DNA of 64,000 nucleotides from Salinibacterium amurskyense. Its GTDB lineage: Bacteria; Actinomycetota; Actinomycetes; Actinomycetales; Microbacteriaceae. Below the pieces are notes generated by a model. It was not told the DNA's origin, ran no database searches, and worked only from the letters and a program-made list of their open reading frames with translations. Positions 43,445 to 52,552 of the stretch are shown one piece after another. Numbering within the stretch: position 1 is the first letter of the stretch; each line of letters opens with the position of its first letter. Both the position numbers and the translations under genes were made by a program. The stretch lies in the NCBI RefSeq assembly GCF_002797685.1, contig NZ_PGFH01000002.1:62001-126000 (forward strand). The letters are read 5' to 3'.

Positions 43445-44238
43445 CCAATCTGCGCAAGCCCGGCTTCGTTCTGGGCCTCATCGTTATTGCCTTGGCAATC
43501 GTGGCTTCTCTAGCGCCTCAGTTGCTGGCGACCCACGATCCCTTCGAGTCCGTCGCGACCGACCGCCTGCTGCCGCCGAGCGCTCAGTACCTCTTCGGCA
43601 CCGATAACCTCGGTCGCGATCTCTACTCGCGCGTTATTTATGGAGCTGCCCTCTCGCTGCTCTCGGCATCCCTCGCCGTCGTCGTCGGTGTAGTCGTGGG
43701 CGCCGTCGTCGGTCTCATCTCGGGCTTCGTTGGCGGTCGCACCGACTTCATCATCATGCGCTTCGTGGATGTGCTGATCGCCGTTCCCGGAGTTCTCCTC
43801 GCCCTGATCGTCGTTGCCAGTCTCGGCTTCGGCCCCGTCTCGCTCGCTCTCGGTGTTGGCCTCGGGGCCGCCGGCAGCTTCGCTCGAGTGATGCGCTCGC
43901 AAGTGCTGCGCATCCGCAGCGAAGAGTATGTCGAAGCGGCGCGTACGCTCGGCGTTCGCTCGCCCGCGATTCTCGTGCAGCACGTGCTGCCTAACGCGGC
44001 CCGCCCCGTGATCGCGATGGCGGCGCTCGAAATGGGCACCGCGATTCTCTCGGTTTCGGCTCTGACCTTCTTGGGCTTCGGCGCTCCGCCGCCCGCTCCC
44101 GAGTGGGGCGCACTCGTCTCGGCGGGCCGCGACTACGTGGCAACTAACCCCGGCCTCAGCATCATTCCGGGTGCCGTAATTCTTGTGGTCGTGCTTGCCG
44201 TAAACCGGGTCGCGCGAGCGATCGGAGGCGACGAATGA
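43441..44238 (+). CDS. Oligopeptide ABC transporter permease, DppC type
   Basis: This 265-residue partner permease shows LATHDPFESVATDRLLPPSA, FGTDNLGRDLYSRVIYGAAL, and the EAA loop YVEAARTLGVRSPAILVQHV, as in DppC/OppC. It overlaps the genes on both sides by four bases (GTGA and ATGA), so translation is coupled. The N-terminal cytoplasmic part is very short. Confidence 0.92.
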   Translation: MTNLRKPGFVLGLIVIALAIVASLAPQLLATHDPFESVATDRLLPPSAQYLFGTDNLGRDLYSRVIYGAALSLLSASLAVVVGVVVGAVVGLISGFVGGRTDFIIMRFVDVLIAVPGVLLALIVVASLGFGPVSLALGVGLGAAGSFARVMRSQVLRIRSEEYVEAARTLGVRSPAILVQHVLPNAARPVIAMAALEMGTAILSVSALTFLGFGAPPPAPEWGALVSAGRDYVATNPGLSIIPGAVILVVVLAVNRVARAIGGDE

Positions 44239-46037
44239 TCGAGCACGGTTCTGGCGCGAAAGCAGGGTCTGGTGCGAAAGCGCCGGCAGCCACCAGCGAC
44301 GCGGACGACAACATTCTCGTTGTGCGTGACCTCTACGTCTCCTACGCGACCCGCTCGGGGTCCGTGGCGGCGGTGCGCGGCATCAGCTTCGTCGTTCCGC
44401 GCGGCAAGATCGTCGCGATTGTGGGCGAATCGGGCTCGGGCAAAAGCACGACCTCGCAAGCGCTGATTCGGCGGTTGGCATCCGGTGGTCGCATCGACAG
44501 CGGCTCCATCGAGTTCGAAGGGCGCGATCTCGGCCCGATGTCGGAGCGCGAGCTGCGCTCCATTCGTGGTGGTCGTATTGGCTTCGTTCCGCAAGACCCC
44601 AGCAAGTCACTCAACCCGCTCATGCGCGTCGGCGATCAGATTGCCGAAGCGCTGCGCCTGCACCTGAAACTCGACAAGGCAGCAGCCGCTACGGAAGCCG
44701 TGCGCATCCTCGACGAGGTCGGGTTGCCCGATCCGGATGCTCGCGCCACCCAGTTTCCGCACGAACTGTCGGGCGGCATGCGCCAGCGAGTGCTCATCGG
44801 AATCGCGTGGGCCTGCAACCCCCAACTCGTTATTGCGGACGAGCCGACGAGTGCCCTCGACGTAACCGTGCAACGCCACGTGCTCGACAACATCGACGAA
44901 CTCGTGCGCCGCCACAACACCTCCGTCGTTCTCGTCACCCACGACCTTGCCGTCGCCGCCGACCGTGCCGACTATGTCGCCGTCATGAGCAATGGCGAAA
45001 TTGTCGAACAGGGCACTACCGAGCAAGTTCTCTCGTCGCCCACCCACGAGTACACGAAGAAACTCGTGGAATCCGCTCCGGGGTTGGCGAGCAGACGCCT
45101 CACCCCGTCATTGACGGCTCTCGGCGAACAACAACAATCGAGCGCGGGAAAGCTATTCACCCACACCCGCCGGGCGCAGCCTGCGGGCTTGGCCGCGGCA
45201 TCCGGGGTTGCTGCTTCCGCCGCCAGCAACGGGGCGGATTCCGCTGAAGCCACCAACATTCTTGAAGTCTCGAACCTGGTCAAGACGTTCGCTCTGCGCC
45301 GCCAGGGTGGTGGCTCGCAAGTGTTGCGCGCCGTGGACGATGTCTCGTTCGTAGTCCCGCGCGGATCGACGTTCTCGATCGTGGGGGAGTCGGGTTCGGG
45401 CAAGACGACGACCGCGCGCATTGCGGCTCGTATTGCCTCGGCCGATTCGGGCACCGTGACCTTCGACGGCACCGATGTCACTTCGCTCTCGGGCGAAGCA
45501 CTTCGCCAACTGCGCCGCCGCGTGCAGGTTGTTTATCAAAACCCTTTCGGCTCGCTTGACCCCAAAATGTCGATCGAGAAGATCATTGCTGAGCCGCTGC
45601 GCGCCTTCCGGGTGGGCGACCGCACCCACCGCGCCGAAGTCGCTCGCGAACTGCTCGAGCACGTGAGCCTCAGCCCCTCGCTTGCCCAGCGGCGCCCTAC
45701 CGAGTTGTCGGGCGGTCAGCGCCAGCGCGTCGCCATCGCACGTTCACTCGCCATCGGGCCCGAGTTGATCGTGCTCGACGAGCCAGTCTCCGCTCTGGAT
45801 GTCTCGGTGCAAGAGCAAATTCTGCAACTGTTGGTCGACCTTCAGGTTCAGTTCGGGCTCAGCTACCTCTTTATCTCGCATGACCTCGGGGTGATCCGCC
45901 AGATCTCTGACCACATTGCCGTGATGCGCTTCGGAAAGGTGCTCGAAGCGGGCACCGCCGGCGACGTGATGTCGAACCCGCAGCACGAGTACACGCGCGA
46001 GCTGCTCGCGGCGATCCCCGGGCAGCGCGCGGTCTAA
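44235..46037 (+). CDS. Oligopeptide ABC transporter, fused ATPase (DppD-DppF)
   Basis: The 600-residue protein contains two complete ATPase domains, replacing the usual pair of genes. Domain 1 has Walker A IVGESGSGKSTTSQAL, signature LSGGMRQRVLIGIAWA and Walker B LVIADEPTSALDV. Domain 2 has Walker A IVGESGSGKTTTARIA, signature LSGGQRQRVAIARSLA and Walker B LIVLDEPVSALDV. A linker of about 50 residues joins them. Both sites look catalytically intact. It overlaps the DppC-type gene by four bases and ends the operon. Confidence 0.94.
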   Translation: MIEHGSGAKAGSGAKAPAATSDADDNILVVRDLYVSYATRSGSVAAVRGISFVVPRGKIVAIVGESGSGKSTTSQALIRRLASGGRIDSGSIEFEGRDLGPMSERELRSIRGGRIGFVPQDPSKSLNPLMRVGDQIAEALRLHLKLDKAAAATEAVRILDEVGLPDPDARATQFPHELSGGMRQRVLIGIAWACNPQLVIADEPTSALDVTVQRHVLDNIDELVRRHNTSVVLVTHDLAVAADRADYVAVMSNGEIVEQGTTEQVLSSPTHEYTKKLVESAPGLASRRLTPSLTALGEQQQSSAGKLFTHTRRAQPAGLAAASGVAASAASNGADSAEATNILEVSNLVKTFALRRQGGGSQVLRAVDDVSFVVPRGSTFSIVGESGSGKTTTARIAARIASADSGTVTFDGTDVTSLSGEALRQLRRRVQVVYQNPFGSLDPKMSIEKIIAEPLRAFRVGDRTHRAEVARELLEHVSLSPSLAQRRPTELSGGQRQRVAIARSLAIGPELIVLDEPVSALDVSVQEQILQLLVDLQVQFGLSYLFISHDLGVIRQISDHIAVMRFGKVLEAGTAGDVMSNPQHEYTRELLAAIPGQRAV

Positions 46038-46056
46038 CCCTCGGATATGCGCTCTA

Positions 46057-46062
46057 TATACT
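46057..46062 (+). promoter_or_regulatory. -10 box of leaderless promoter for the glycan-cluster operon
   Basis: TATACT is followed by six bases and GTG at 46069, with an ATG at 46072. There is no ribosome binding site. This is the first expected promoter of the cluster that follows. Confidence 0.55.
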
Positions 46063-46068
46063 GAACCG

Positions 46069-46623
46069 GTGATGGGTACTGCACGGATGACGCTGGTCGG
46101 CGTGCTCGCGATTGCGATCCTTGCGAACGTCGTGCAGTTTCAATCGATCGACTCCGTCGCTCCGCAGAACTATCAGGCGGTGAACCGCAATATCAGCTCT
46201 AACATCGTCGAGATTGTGAGCCAAGATACCGCGGTCAAGAACATTTACGGACCATACTGGGCTCTCTCCGAGCACCAGCCGGATGCCGTTATCCAGCTCT
46301 CTGCGGACGACGCTGAAATCTTCCCTCTGCTGCAATTTGTTGTGATGGGTTACGGCAGGGCTGACTCTTTCTCTCTTGCCTCTGAATCGCTAGCCGACGT
46401 CACGAGCCTCGACGAATTGCTCGCTAGCCCAGCGGTCTACGCGACAACTACAGGGCTAGCGTCTGGCCACGGGCACAGTGAAGAGAATTGGCACTACATT
46501 CGTGGCGAGTGCTCCCACGATGGCCCTTCCGAGCTCGTCATCGGTCATCTGATGGACGAGACAGATCACGCTTTGGTTTTCGTCGATAGCTGCTTGTTGC
46601 CGAACGGTGGGCTGAGCGAATGA
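46069..46623 (+). CDS. Membrane-anchored or secreted protein of unknown function
   Basis: This 184-residue protein begins with a hydrophobic segment (MTLVGVLAIAILANVVQF), then a soluble part expected outside. It contains WALSEHQPDAVIQLSADDAE, and a His/Cys-bearing end (GHGHSEENWHYIRGECSHDG, then DSCLLPNGG) that might bind metal or form a disulfide. I do not recognise the family. The GTG start matches a leaderless promoter; ATG 46072 is one codon later. The stop overlaps the next gene's ATG (ATGA), so it is coupled to the large membrane protein and may be its outer partner. Confidence 0.7.
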   Translation: MMGTARMTLVGVLAIAILANVVQFQSIDSVAPQNYQAVNRNISSNIVEIVSQDTAVKNIYGPYWALSEHQPDAVIQLSADDAEIFPLLQFVVMGYGRADSFSLASESLADVTSLDELLASPAVYATTTGLASGHGHSEENWHYIRGECSHDGPSELVIGHLMDETDHALVFVDSCLLPNGGLSE

Positions 46624-48083
46624 TTCTCGAAGTCGTCTTTCTGCTGTCGATGGTGTTGGGTGGTTCTGCCCTCATCCAGGTCGCTGGCGCGCGTGGGCTA
46701 GGGGTTCCCGTCCTTGGCGCGGTAGCCGGGCTAGCTCTGTACCTCTGCATCGGTGCTCTCCAAGTGCTGACCCCGATCACGACCACTCCGTTGCTCACGA
46801 TGATCCTCACCGCTGCGATTCCCAGCGCGCTCTGGTCGTGGCGTCGATTCCGTGGAGCAGTGCTGCCGGTGCGACCGCTGTGGGCGGGAATCATCGTCGC
46901 CGGCGTCGTTGCCGCGGTTGCACTGTTTCGCGCCTTGCCTCAAGTTGCCTGGTCCTACGACAGCCTGCAGTACCTCCTGAACGGCTCACTCATCGCGAAC
47001 AACAGCATCACTATTGCGACGAGCGGCCTGCTGCCCAAACGACTCATTGGTGTTCCCGAGCTGCACGCCGCGGCCAACCTTGGCGGCGAGTACTACGTGC
47101 AGTCGATCACGCCGTTGATCTCAGTGCTGGTGTTGGCTTTGCTGTCGTGGATGTTGTGGGAGTCGTTGGCGACGCGACTCAACAAGCGTGCGCTCTTGTT
47201 GCTCATCGTCGGGGGAGCGCTCTTTCTCGTCTCGATGAACCGTTTCGTTTTTCATGCGTTTTATCTCAACGGGCACCTTCTCTTTGCGTTGCTGATGCTC
47301 GTCATTGTCGGTGGTGGCTGGATGCTCGTCTCCACTGAATCTGTCAGCAAGCCGGCCCTCATCACTGCGATGGCGTTGTCGATCGGTGCGGTTGTTTTTG
47401 TTCGCGCTGAGTCACCGATTTTGGTGTTCTTGGTGCTTCTGCCGGTGATCGTTGACCGCTCGGTGAGCCTGCTCCACAAGTCGATCCTCCTTGCAGTTCT
47501 GGGTGCTGCGACGATCGCCTGGCAGATGTTTATGGCGGCTGTGTATCGTGCCGACGGGTTGGCGGTTGAATTCTCGGTGTGGGGGTTGTTGGCTTTCGGC
47601 GTGCTGATGCTCGCGGCGATCCCGCTGCTTCGGTGGAACCTTCTGATGAAGCGCGGCCGTGTGTTGTTGCTTCTCGCCGAGGTTCTCTTGTGGGTGGCGC
47701 TGATCGTGCTGGCACTTCGGGAACCCTTGATTCTTCGTGAGAGTCTTTCCGCGACGTTCCAGAACGTCGTGATGGGCGCGGGTTCGTGGGGAGTCTCTCT
47801 AATTTTGCTCGTAGTGCTTCTGGTCGTCGCTTCGTTCGTTGCGGTGCCACACAGCGTGAATCTCCGCTTTCCGCTCACCAGTTTCGTTCCGCTTGGTTTT
47901 TTGCTGGCGTACTTGAGGGATGCGGCCTACCGGGTCGGCGACGGCGACTCGCTCAACAGAATGTGGATCCAGCTCGTTCCGGTCGCCTTGTTCTATGTGC
48001 TTATCGCGCTCGGCGTGGGGCAGTGGCGGCGCTCATCCGCGGTTTCTCACGCCAAGCCATCGTCAGTCGCTAACGAGGCATAG
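46620..48083 (+). CDS. Large polytopic membrane protein of unknown function
   Basis: This 487-residue protein has about twelve hydrophobic segments. The loop AWSYDSLQYLLNGSLI after the fourth helix has Asp and Tyr residues, as in GT-C glycosyltransferases and polymerases of polysaccharide pathways. HAAANLGGEYYVQSITPLIS follows. The family is not recognised with confidence. It is translationally coupled to the preceding unknown gene and followed by a terminator-like hairpin. Its place next to pyruvyl-transferase and GT2 genes suggests a role in surface-glycan assembly. Confidence 0.72.
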   Translation: MILEVVFLLSMVLGGSALIQVAGARGLGVPVLGAVAGLALYLCIGALQVLTPITTTPLLTMILTAAIPSALWSWRRFRGAVLPVRPLWAGIIVAGVVAAVALFRALPQVAWSYDSLQYLLNGSLIANNSITIATSGLLPKRLIGVPELHAAANLGGEYYVQSITPLISVLVLALLSWMLWESLATRLNKRALLLLIVGGALFLVSMNRFVFHAFYLNGHLLFALLMLVIVGGGWMLVSTESVSKPALITAMALSIGAVVFVRAESPILVFLVLLPVIVDRSVSLLHKSILLAVLGAATIAWQMFMAAVYRADGLAVEFSVWGLLAFGVLMLAAIPLLRWNLLMKRGRVLLLLAEVLLWVALIVLALREPLILRESLSATFQNVVMGAGSWGVSLILLVVLLVVASFVAVPHSVNLRFPLTSFVPLGFLLAYLRDAAYRVGDGDSLNRMWIQLVPVALFYVLIALGVGQWRRSSAVSHAKPSSVANEA

Positions 48084-48087
48084 CAGA

Positions 48088-48093
48088 TATAGT
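48088..48093 (+). promoter_or_regulatory. Possible promoter of a short leader RNA
   Basis: TATAGT would start transcription near 48100, exactly at the first base of the hairpin below. No clear -35 box is visible. Confidence 0.35.
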
Positions 48094-48099
48094 TACTAC

Positions 48100-48145
48100 G
48101 GCGTTGACGCGCCTGCTCTCAGCTGAGCGGGCACGACGCCTTTTT
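48100..48145 (+). terminator. Terminator or attenuator before the nitroreductase gene
   Basis: GCCTGCTC pairs with GAGCGGGC (one G-U) around TCAGCT, and an outer GGCGT/ACGCC stem surrounds it. Five T residues follow at 48141-48145. It lies between the membrane-protein stop and the TTG of the nitroreductase gene, so it can end the first operon or attenuate the second. Confidence 0.7.
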
Positions 48146-48168
48146 ACGTTCTGAAGTGCGGAGAGAAC

Positions 48169-49251
48169 TTGCTCAAGAAGCTCAAAACTATCGCGACAAA
48201 TCTGTTGGCGATCACGTGGATTCGAAAGACCTACGAACTCGTCAACCGCGTATTCCTTGAGACATTTGGCTCGAGTCGAATCCTGGCGCACTTCTTCTTC
48301 ATGTTCGCGTTTCTGGCGTTCAACCGTGAGCAAGCGGGAGTGCTCCGTGGGCGACGCAACTACTACCGCAACAAGAACCAAGACCGCACCTCACGGGTGG
48401 AGCTTCGTCGCAACATCCACCGTCTAGAAAAGGGCATCATCATGATGCCGCGTCGCGACGTTTTCGCACGCGACTACATCACCGAGACGGTGGAGTTCTA
48501 CGAGCTGGCCGCCCGCCAATGCTCTACTGACCCCAACTCGCTCGAAACTAGCGAAGTCGAATGGGCCCACAACGTGCTCACCGAGTACTTCCGCGTGAGC
48601 ACCAGCTCCGATCCTGTCGTGGATGCTGCACGCAAGCGTTTCTCCGAACTCACCTACGCGCCCGCCACGATGGACAAGGTGCCGTACGCAAAGAAGAACC
48701 TCTCGGACATCAGCTACGAGCAGCTTCATGAGCTGTCGATGCAGCGTCGTTCTGTGCGTTGGTTCGAGCAGAAGGCTGTACCGCGCGAGCTGGTCGACAA
48801 GGCCCTCATCATTGGTCGTCAAGCGCCGACTGCTTGCAATCGTCTGCCCTACGAGTTCCGCGTTTTCGATGACCCGGAGATGGTCAAGACCGTTGCGGGG
48901 CTGCCGTTTGGTGCTGCTGGCTACGCCCAGAACATCCCGACCATCATCGTTGTTGTCGGCAAGCTCGAGAGCTACTTCAGCCCCCGTGACCGCCACGCGA
49001 TCTACATTGATTCGTCGTTGGCGGCAATGTCGTTCATGTACGGCCTCGAGACTCTGGGCCTCAGCTCCAGCGTTATCAACTGGCCAGACTTCGAGCCGCT
49101 CGAAGCGAAGATGCAGAAGACCCTTGGTCTCGATGTGACCGACCGTGTGATCATGTTGATCGCTGTGGGATACGCCAACCCGGATGGCCTGGTGCCGTAC
49201 TCGCAAAAGAAGGAACTTGATACGTTCCGCTCGTACAACCAGTTGCGATGA
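48169..49251 (+). CDS. Nitroreductase-family flavoprotein
   Basis: This 360-residue protein has a membrane-associated helical N-terminus (about residues 1-100, basic) and a C-terminal nitroreductase domain. The FMN-binding arginines are in MQRRSVRWFEQKAVPRELV, followed by GRQAPTACNRLPYEFRVF and GFLSS-like region LETLGLSSSVINWPD. The long N-terminal extension is unusual. Related nitroreductases occur in exopolysaccharide clusters next to pyruvyl transferases, but their reaction is unknown. It starts with TTG, backed by GGAGAG. The next gene overlaps by four bases (ATGA). Confidence 0.82.
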   Translation: MLKKLKTIATNLLAITWIRKTYELVNRVFLETFGSSRILAHFFFMFAFLAFNREQAGVLRGRRNYYRNKNQDRTSRVELRRNIHRLEKGIIMMPRRDVFARDYITETVEFYELAARQCSTDPNSLETSEVEWAHNVLTEYFRVSTSSDPVVDAARKRFSELTYAPATMDKVPYAKKNLSDISYEQLHELSMQRRSVRWFEQKAVPRELVDKALIIGRQAPTACNRLPYEFRVFDDPEMVKTVAGLPFGAAGYAQNIPTIIVVVGKLESYFSPRDRHAIYIDSSLAAMSFMYGLETLGLSSSVINWPDFEPLEAKMQKTLGLDVTDRVIMLIAVGYANPDGLVPYSQKKELDTFRSYNQLR

Positions 49252-50231
49252 CCTCGCCATCCTCCTCGGGCGTGCGTAAGCGCCTGCTGCGCTGGGTACT
49301 CACCGTCGTGGTGCTGTCCTTGGTGGCCGTTCTATTCTGGCGAGCACTCGCCGACAACTGGACCGAGGTTCAGGCGCAAAATCTGCAGTTCAACTGGCTC
49401 ATGGTTCTTGCGGTGGTTCTCTTTGCCGTGGCGGTTCCTGTCTCTGGTTTGCTGTGGGGCGCCATCGTCAATCGCCTCAGTCCGGCGACCACGGTCACGC
49501 CGCGCGAAGCAATGGCGGTGCACTCCGCATCCTGGCTTCTCAAGTACGTTCCCGGCCAAGTCGGCTCGTTGCTCAACAAGGTGATCTGGGGCAAGAAGCG
49601 TGGCATTAGCCGCAGCATCATGGTGATCTCGTTTATCTACGAGAACGTGTTCCTTCAGGTGTCGTCGATCGTGCCCAGCGCCGCGATTTTGCTCGTGAGT
49701 GTTGGCCTCGTCATCTTCCAAGACAACCCCGTCACGGTGTTGCTGCCGATTCTGGCGCTCGTTCCACTGCTCATGGTTCTCGATCGCCGGCTCTTCCACC
49801 CGGTGCTCAACTTCGGAGCAAAGCGGATCCTCAAGCAGGAGCTTCCGCGAGAGTACTTCTTACCGCCGAAAGCGGTCAGTGGCTACCTTGTTGCGTTCGT
49901 GGCCCCGCGCATCATTAACGGCGTGGGCTTCGTCGTCGTGGCGTTGTCTTTCCTCAATGTGGAGCCAAGCGCGTGGCTTCCCTTGGCAGCAACCTATGTG
50001 CTTGCCGGCGCGATCGGCATTCTCGCGGTATTCGTTCCGAGCGGGCTGGGTGTGCGCGAAGCAGTCATTTTCGTCTTCGCCCTGCAATACATGACTCCGG
50101 CCCAGGCCGTGATCCTCTCACTCTTGTCTCGACTGCTCAGCACTGTTGCGGATGCCGTTGTTGCGTTGTTTTATGGAATGCTGACTCTGTGGCTCAAGCG
50201 CCAACCGCCTAAGCTCAGTCAGGGTGCTTAA
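49248..50231 (+). CDS. Lysylphosphatidylglycerol-synthase-like transmembrane protein
   Basis: This 327-residue protein has eight or so membrane helices with the AglD/MprF flippase-domain pattern: LKYVPGQVGSLLNKVIWGKK, ENVFLQVSSIVPSA and FVPSGLGVREAVIFVFALQY. Such proteins (LPG_synthase_TM) lack the soluble aminoacyl domain of MprF and are often beside glycosyltransferases, where lipid-linked sugar transport is proposed. It overlaps the nitroreductase stop and precedes the GT2 gene. Function in glycan assembly is inferred from context. Confidence 0.82.
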   Translation: MTSPSSSGVRKRLLRWVLTVVVLSLVAVLFWRALADNWTEVQAQNLQFNWLMVLAVVLFAVAVPVSGLLWGAIVNRLSPATTVTPREAMAVHSASWLLKYVPGQVGSLLNKVIWGKKRGISRSIMVISFIYENVFLQVSSIVPSAAILLVSVGLVIFQDNPVTVLLPILALVPLLMVLDRRLFHPVLNFGAKRILKQELPREYFLPPKAVSGYLVAFVAPRIINGVGFVVVALSFLNVEPSAWLPLAATYVLAGAIGILAVFVPSGLGVREAVIFVFALQYMTPAQAVILSLLSRLLSTVADAVVALFYGMLTLWLKRQPPKLSQGA

Positions 50232-50314
50232 CGTGCCCCCATCAACTTTGTTTGTTCGCCACCGCAATTTAAGGTTTGCACCGCAACCTTTTCGTTTCTG
50301 GAGCTGATTTTCTC

Positions 50315-51295
50315 GTGAAAGTTTTTGTTCAAATTCCTTGCTTGAATGAAGAGACGACTCTTCCGATGGTGCTCGAGTCGATCCCTCGCGAGATCCCCGG
50401 TGTAGATGAACTGCACATCCTCGTGATCGACGACGGTTCGACCGACCGCACTATTGAGGTCGCGAAAGCGCACGGCGTCACCCACTTCGTGCGCCACTCG
50501 GGCAACCGCGGGCTCGCTCGTTCCTTCTCTGATGGGGTGAGCTACGCGCTTGCGCAGGGTGCCGACATCGTCGTCAACACTGATGGTGACAATCAGTACC
50601 CTCAAGATCGCATCCCCGACCTCATCGCACCGCTGATGAATGGTTCTGCCGATATCGCGATCGGTGACCGCCAAACGGCCACCATTGCGCACTTCTCGCC
50701 GTTCAAGCGTTTGCTTCAGCGTTTCGGTAGCCGCGTTGTCAACATGGCCGCCGGCACTGACGTTCCGGATGCAGCGAGCGGATTCCGAGCGTACTCGCGT
50801 GAGTCGCTGTTGCGACTCAATGTCGTTACCGAGTTCAGCTACTGCATGGAAACGATTATCCAGGCCGGTCACAAGCGCATGCGTCTCGCGAGCGTTCCCG
50901 TCGAGACGAATGCCAAGACTCGCGAGTCACGACTGTTCTCCTCCATGTGGCAACACGTGGGAGAGTCCGCTCGAGCGATCATCCGCAGCTATCTCATGTT
51001 CCGCCCGCTGGCGTTCTTCTTGCCGCTGGGCACGGGGCTTACGGTCGCGTCGCTGATTCCATTCGTTCGCTACTTGATCCTGTGGCTCTCGGGCACATCG
51101 GGCGACCACATTCAGTCGCTCATTCTGGGTGCAGCGCTACTCGTGGGCGGACTGCTGAGCTTTGCGCTCGGCCTGCTCGCTGACCTCATGCGGATCAATC
51201 GCATCTTGCTCGAAGACTCGATGGAGCGCACCAAGCGAATCGAGTTTGGTCCTGGCTACACGGCAATGAAACTGAAGGGCCAGTCGAACAAATGA
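50315..51295 (+). CDS. GT2 glycosyltransferase, polyprenyl-phosphate sugar type
   Basis: This 326-residue enzyme has the GT-A fold: KVFVQIPCLNEETTLPMVLE, ILVIDDGSTDRTIEVA, NTDGDNQYPQDRIPDL with the metal-binding Asp motif, and two membrane helices at the C-terminus (FFLPLGTGLTVASLIPFVRY and a second before residue 300). It resembles dolichyl/undecaprenyl-phosphate mannosyl- or glucosyltransferases. GTG 50315 gives the KVFVQIP start; GGAG lies 11 bases upstream. The pyruvyl-transferase gene overlaps its stop (ATGA). Confidence 0.88.
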   Translation: MKVFVQIPCLNEETTLPMVLESIPREIPGVDELHILVIDDGSTDRTIEVAKAHGVTHFVRHSGNRGLARSFSDGVSYALAQGADIVVNTDGDNQYPQDRIPDLIAPLMNGSADIAIGDRQTATIAHFSPFKRLLQRFGSRVVNMAAGTDVPDAASGFRAYSRESLLRLNVVTEFSYCMETIIQAGHKRMRLASVPVETNAKTRESRLFSSMWQHVGESARAIIRSYLMFRPLAFFLPLGTGLTVASLIPFVRYLILWLSGTSGDHIQSLILGAALLVGGLLSFALGLLADLMRINRILLEDSMERTKRIEFGPGYTAMKLKGQSNK

Positions 51296-52527
51296 CCGCT
51301 CCCCACATCACCATCATTGGCTCCGCTCTCGCGGGCAACAAAGGCGCTTCGGCGATGCTCGAAAGTGCGATTCAAACGCTGAGCCCGCGCGTGCCCGGTG
51401 TTAGTTTCACTCTTCTCAGCATGTATCCCGAAGAGGATCGCGCCCAGAACGTGTACGAGAACCTCGAGATTGTGGCGGCCCAGCCGCGTCAGCTCGGCGT
51501 GACGATCAACTCGCTGGCACTGCTGTACCGCATCCTTCCGCCCCTTCGCCCGTTGCTCCGCCAACGCTCGAAGGCGATTGGCGCCTTGGCGAAGTCGCAG
51601 GTTCTTCTCGATCAGGGTGGCATCACCTTCACCGATGGCCGTGAGAAATTTTTGCTCTACAACGTGGCATCCATTCTTCCGGCGATGTTCGTCAAGACTC
51701 CCGTGTTCAAGTGCGCGCAGGCTATCGGCCCGTTCACGAATCCGGTCAACCGTCGGGCAGCACGCTTCTTCTTGCCCAAGGTGCACACGATTGTCACGCG
51801 CGGAGCTAAGACGCACGAGTTCGCTGAGGGTCTCGGTCTCACGAATCTCTTCGCGGGCGCCGATTACGCTTTCTCGTTGGAACTCGACGGCACTGAGCGT
51901 GACGAGGTTTCGAAGCAGTTCGACATGTCGTTCTTCGAGTCGGGCACCGTCGTTGGCTTGTCGCCGAGTGTTGTCCTGCAGAAGAAGGTCGATGCTCGCG
52001 ATGGTGACTACATCGGGCAGACAGCCGACTTCGTCAAGCACTTGCTGGAGTCTGGCCGCAAGGTTGTTCTCCTGCCACACAGCGCCCGCGAGGGTTCCAC
52101 GAAGACCCACAACAACGACTTGCCGCTGTGTCGTGAAGTTTTCGAACGCGTAGGCGCCAACGAGAACCTTCTCTTCATCGATAAAGAGTTGCCTTCGCAG
52201 CAGCTTCGCTACATCATCGGCGAATGCGATCTCTTTGTTGCGAGCCGCTTCCACGCCATGGTTTCAGCTCTGGCAATGGCGGTACCCACTCTCGTAATCG
52301 GGTGGAGCCACAAGTACCAAGAAGTGCTCGAAATGTTCGACGCCGAAGAGTGGGCGATGCCCCACAGCGAAGCTGAGTTGGGTGCGCTGGTGAAGCGTTT
52401 CGAACAGCTCGCCGAAGCACGCACCGAGGTCGCCACATCACTTCAGAAGCACTTGCCCACGGTTCGTGCGCGTTCGCTGGCGCAGGCCGATCTCATCGCC
52501 ACGATTGTGACTGACCGCACGGCGTAG
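51292..52527 (+). CDS. Polysaccharide pyruvyl transferase family protein
   Basis: This 411-residue protein fits the pyruvyl-transferase (CsaB/WcaK-like) family: HITIIGSALAGNKGASAML at the start, VLLDQGGITFTDGREKFLLY, FKCAQAIGPFTNPVNRRAAR, VGLSPSVVLQKK, VVLLPHSAREGSTKTHNNDL, and ELFVASRFHAM-like ECDLFVASRFHAMVSALAM with the conserved Arg-Phe-His. The family transfers pyruvate from PEP to sugar hydroxyls, and some members act on other glycan precursors. It ends the cluster and overlaps the GT2 gene by four bases. Confidence 0.87.
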   Translation: MTAPHITIIGSALAGNKGASAMLESAIQTLSPRVPGVSFTLLSMYPEEDRAQNVYENLEIVAAQPRQLGVTINSLALLYRILPPLRPLLRQRSKAIGALAKSQVLLDQGGITFTDGREKFLLYNVASILPAMFVKTPVFKCAQAIGPFTNPVNRRAARFFLPKVHTIVTRGAKTHEFAEGLGLTNLFAGADYAFSLELDGTERDEVSKQFDMSFFESGTVVGLSPSVVLQKKVDARDGDYIGQTADFVKHLLESGRKVVLLPHSAREGSTKTHNNDLPLCREVFERVGANENLLFIDKELPSQQLRYIIGECDLFVASRFHAMVSALAMAVPTLVIGWSHKYQEVLEMFDAEEWAMPHSEAELGALVKRFEQLAEARTEVATSLQKHLPTVRARSLAQADLIATIVTDRTA

Positions 52528-52552
52528 CCCCGTTGACCCCTCCACGCATCGC

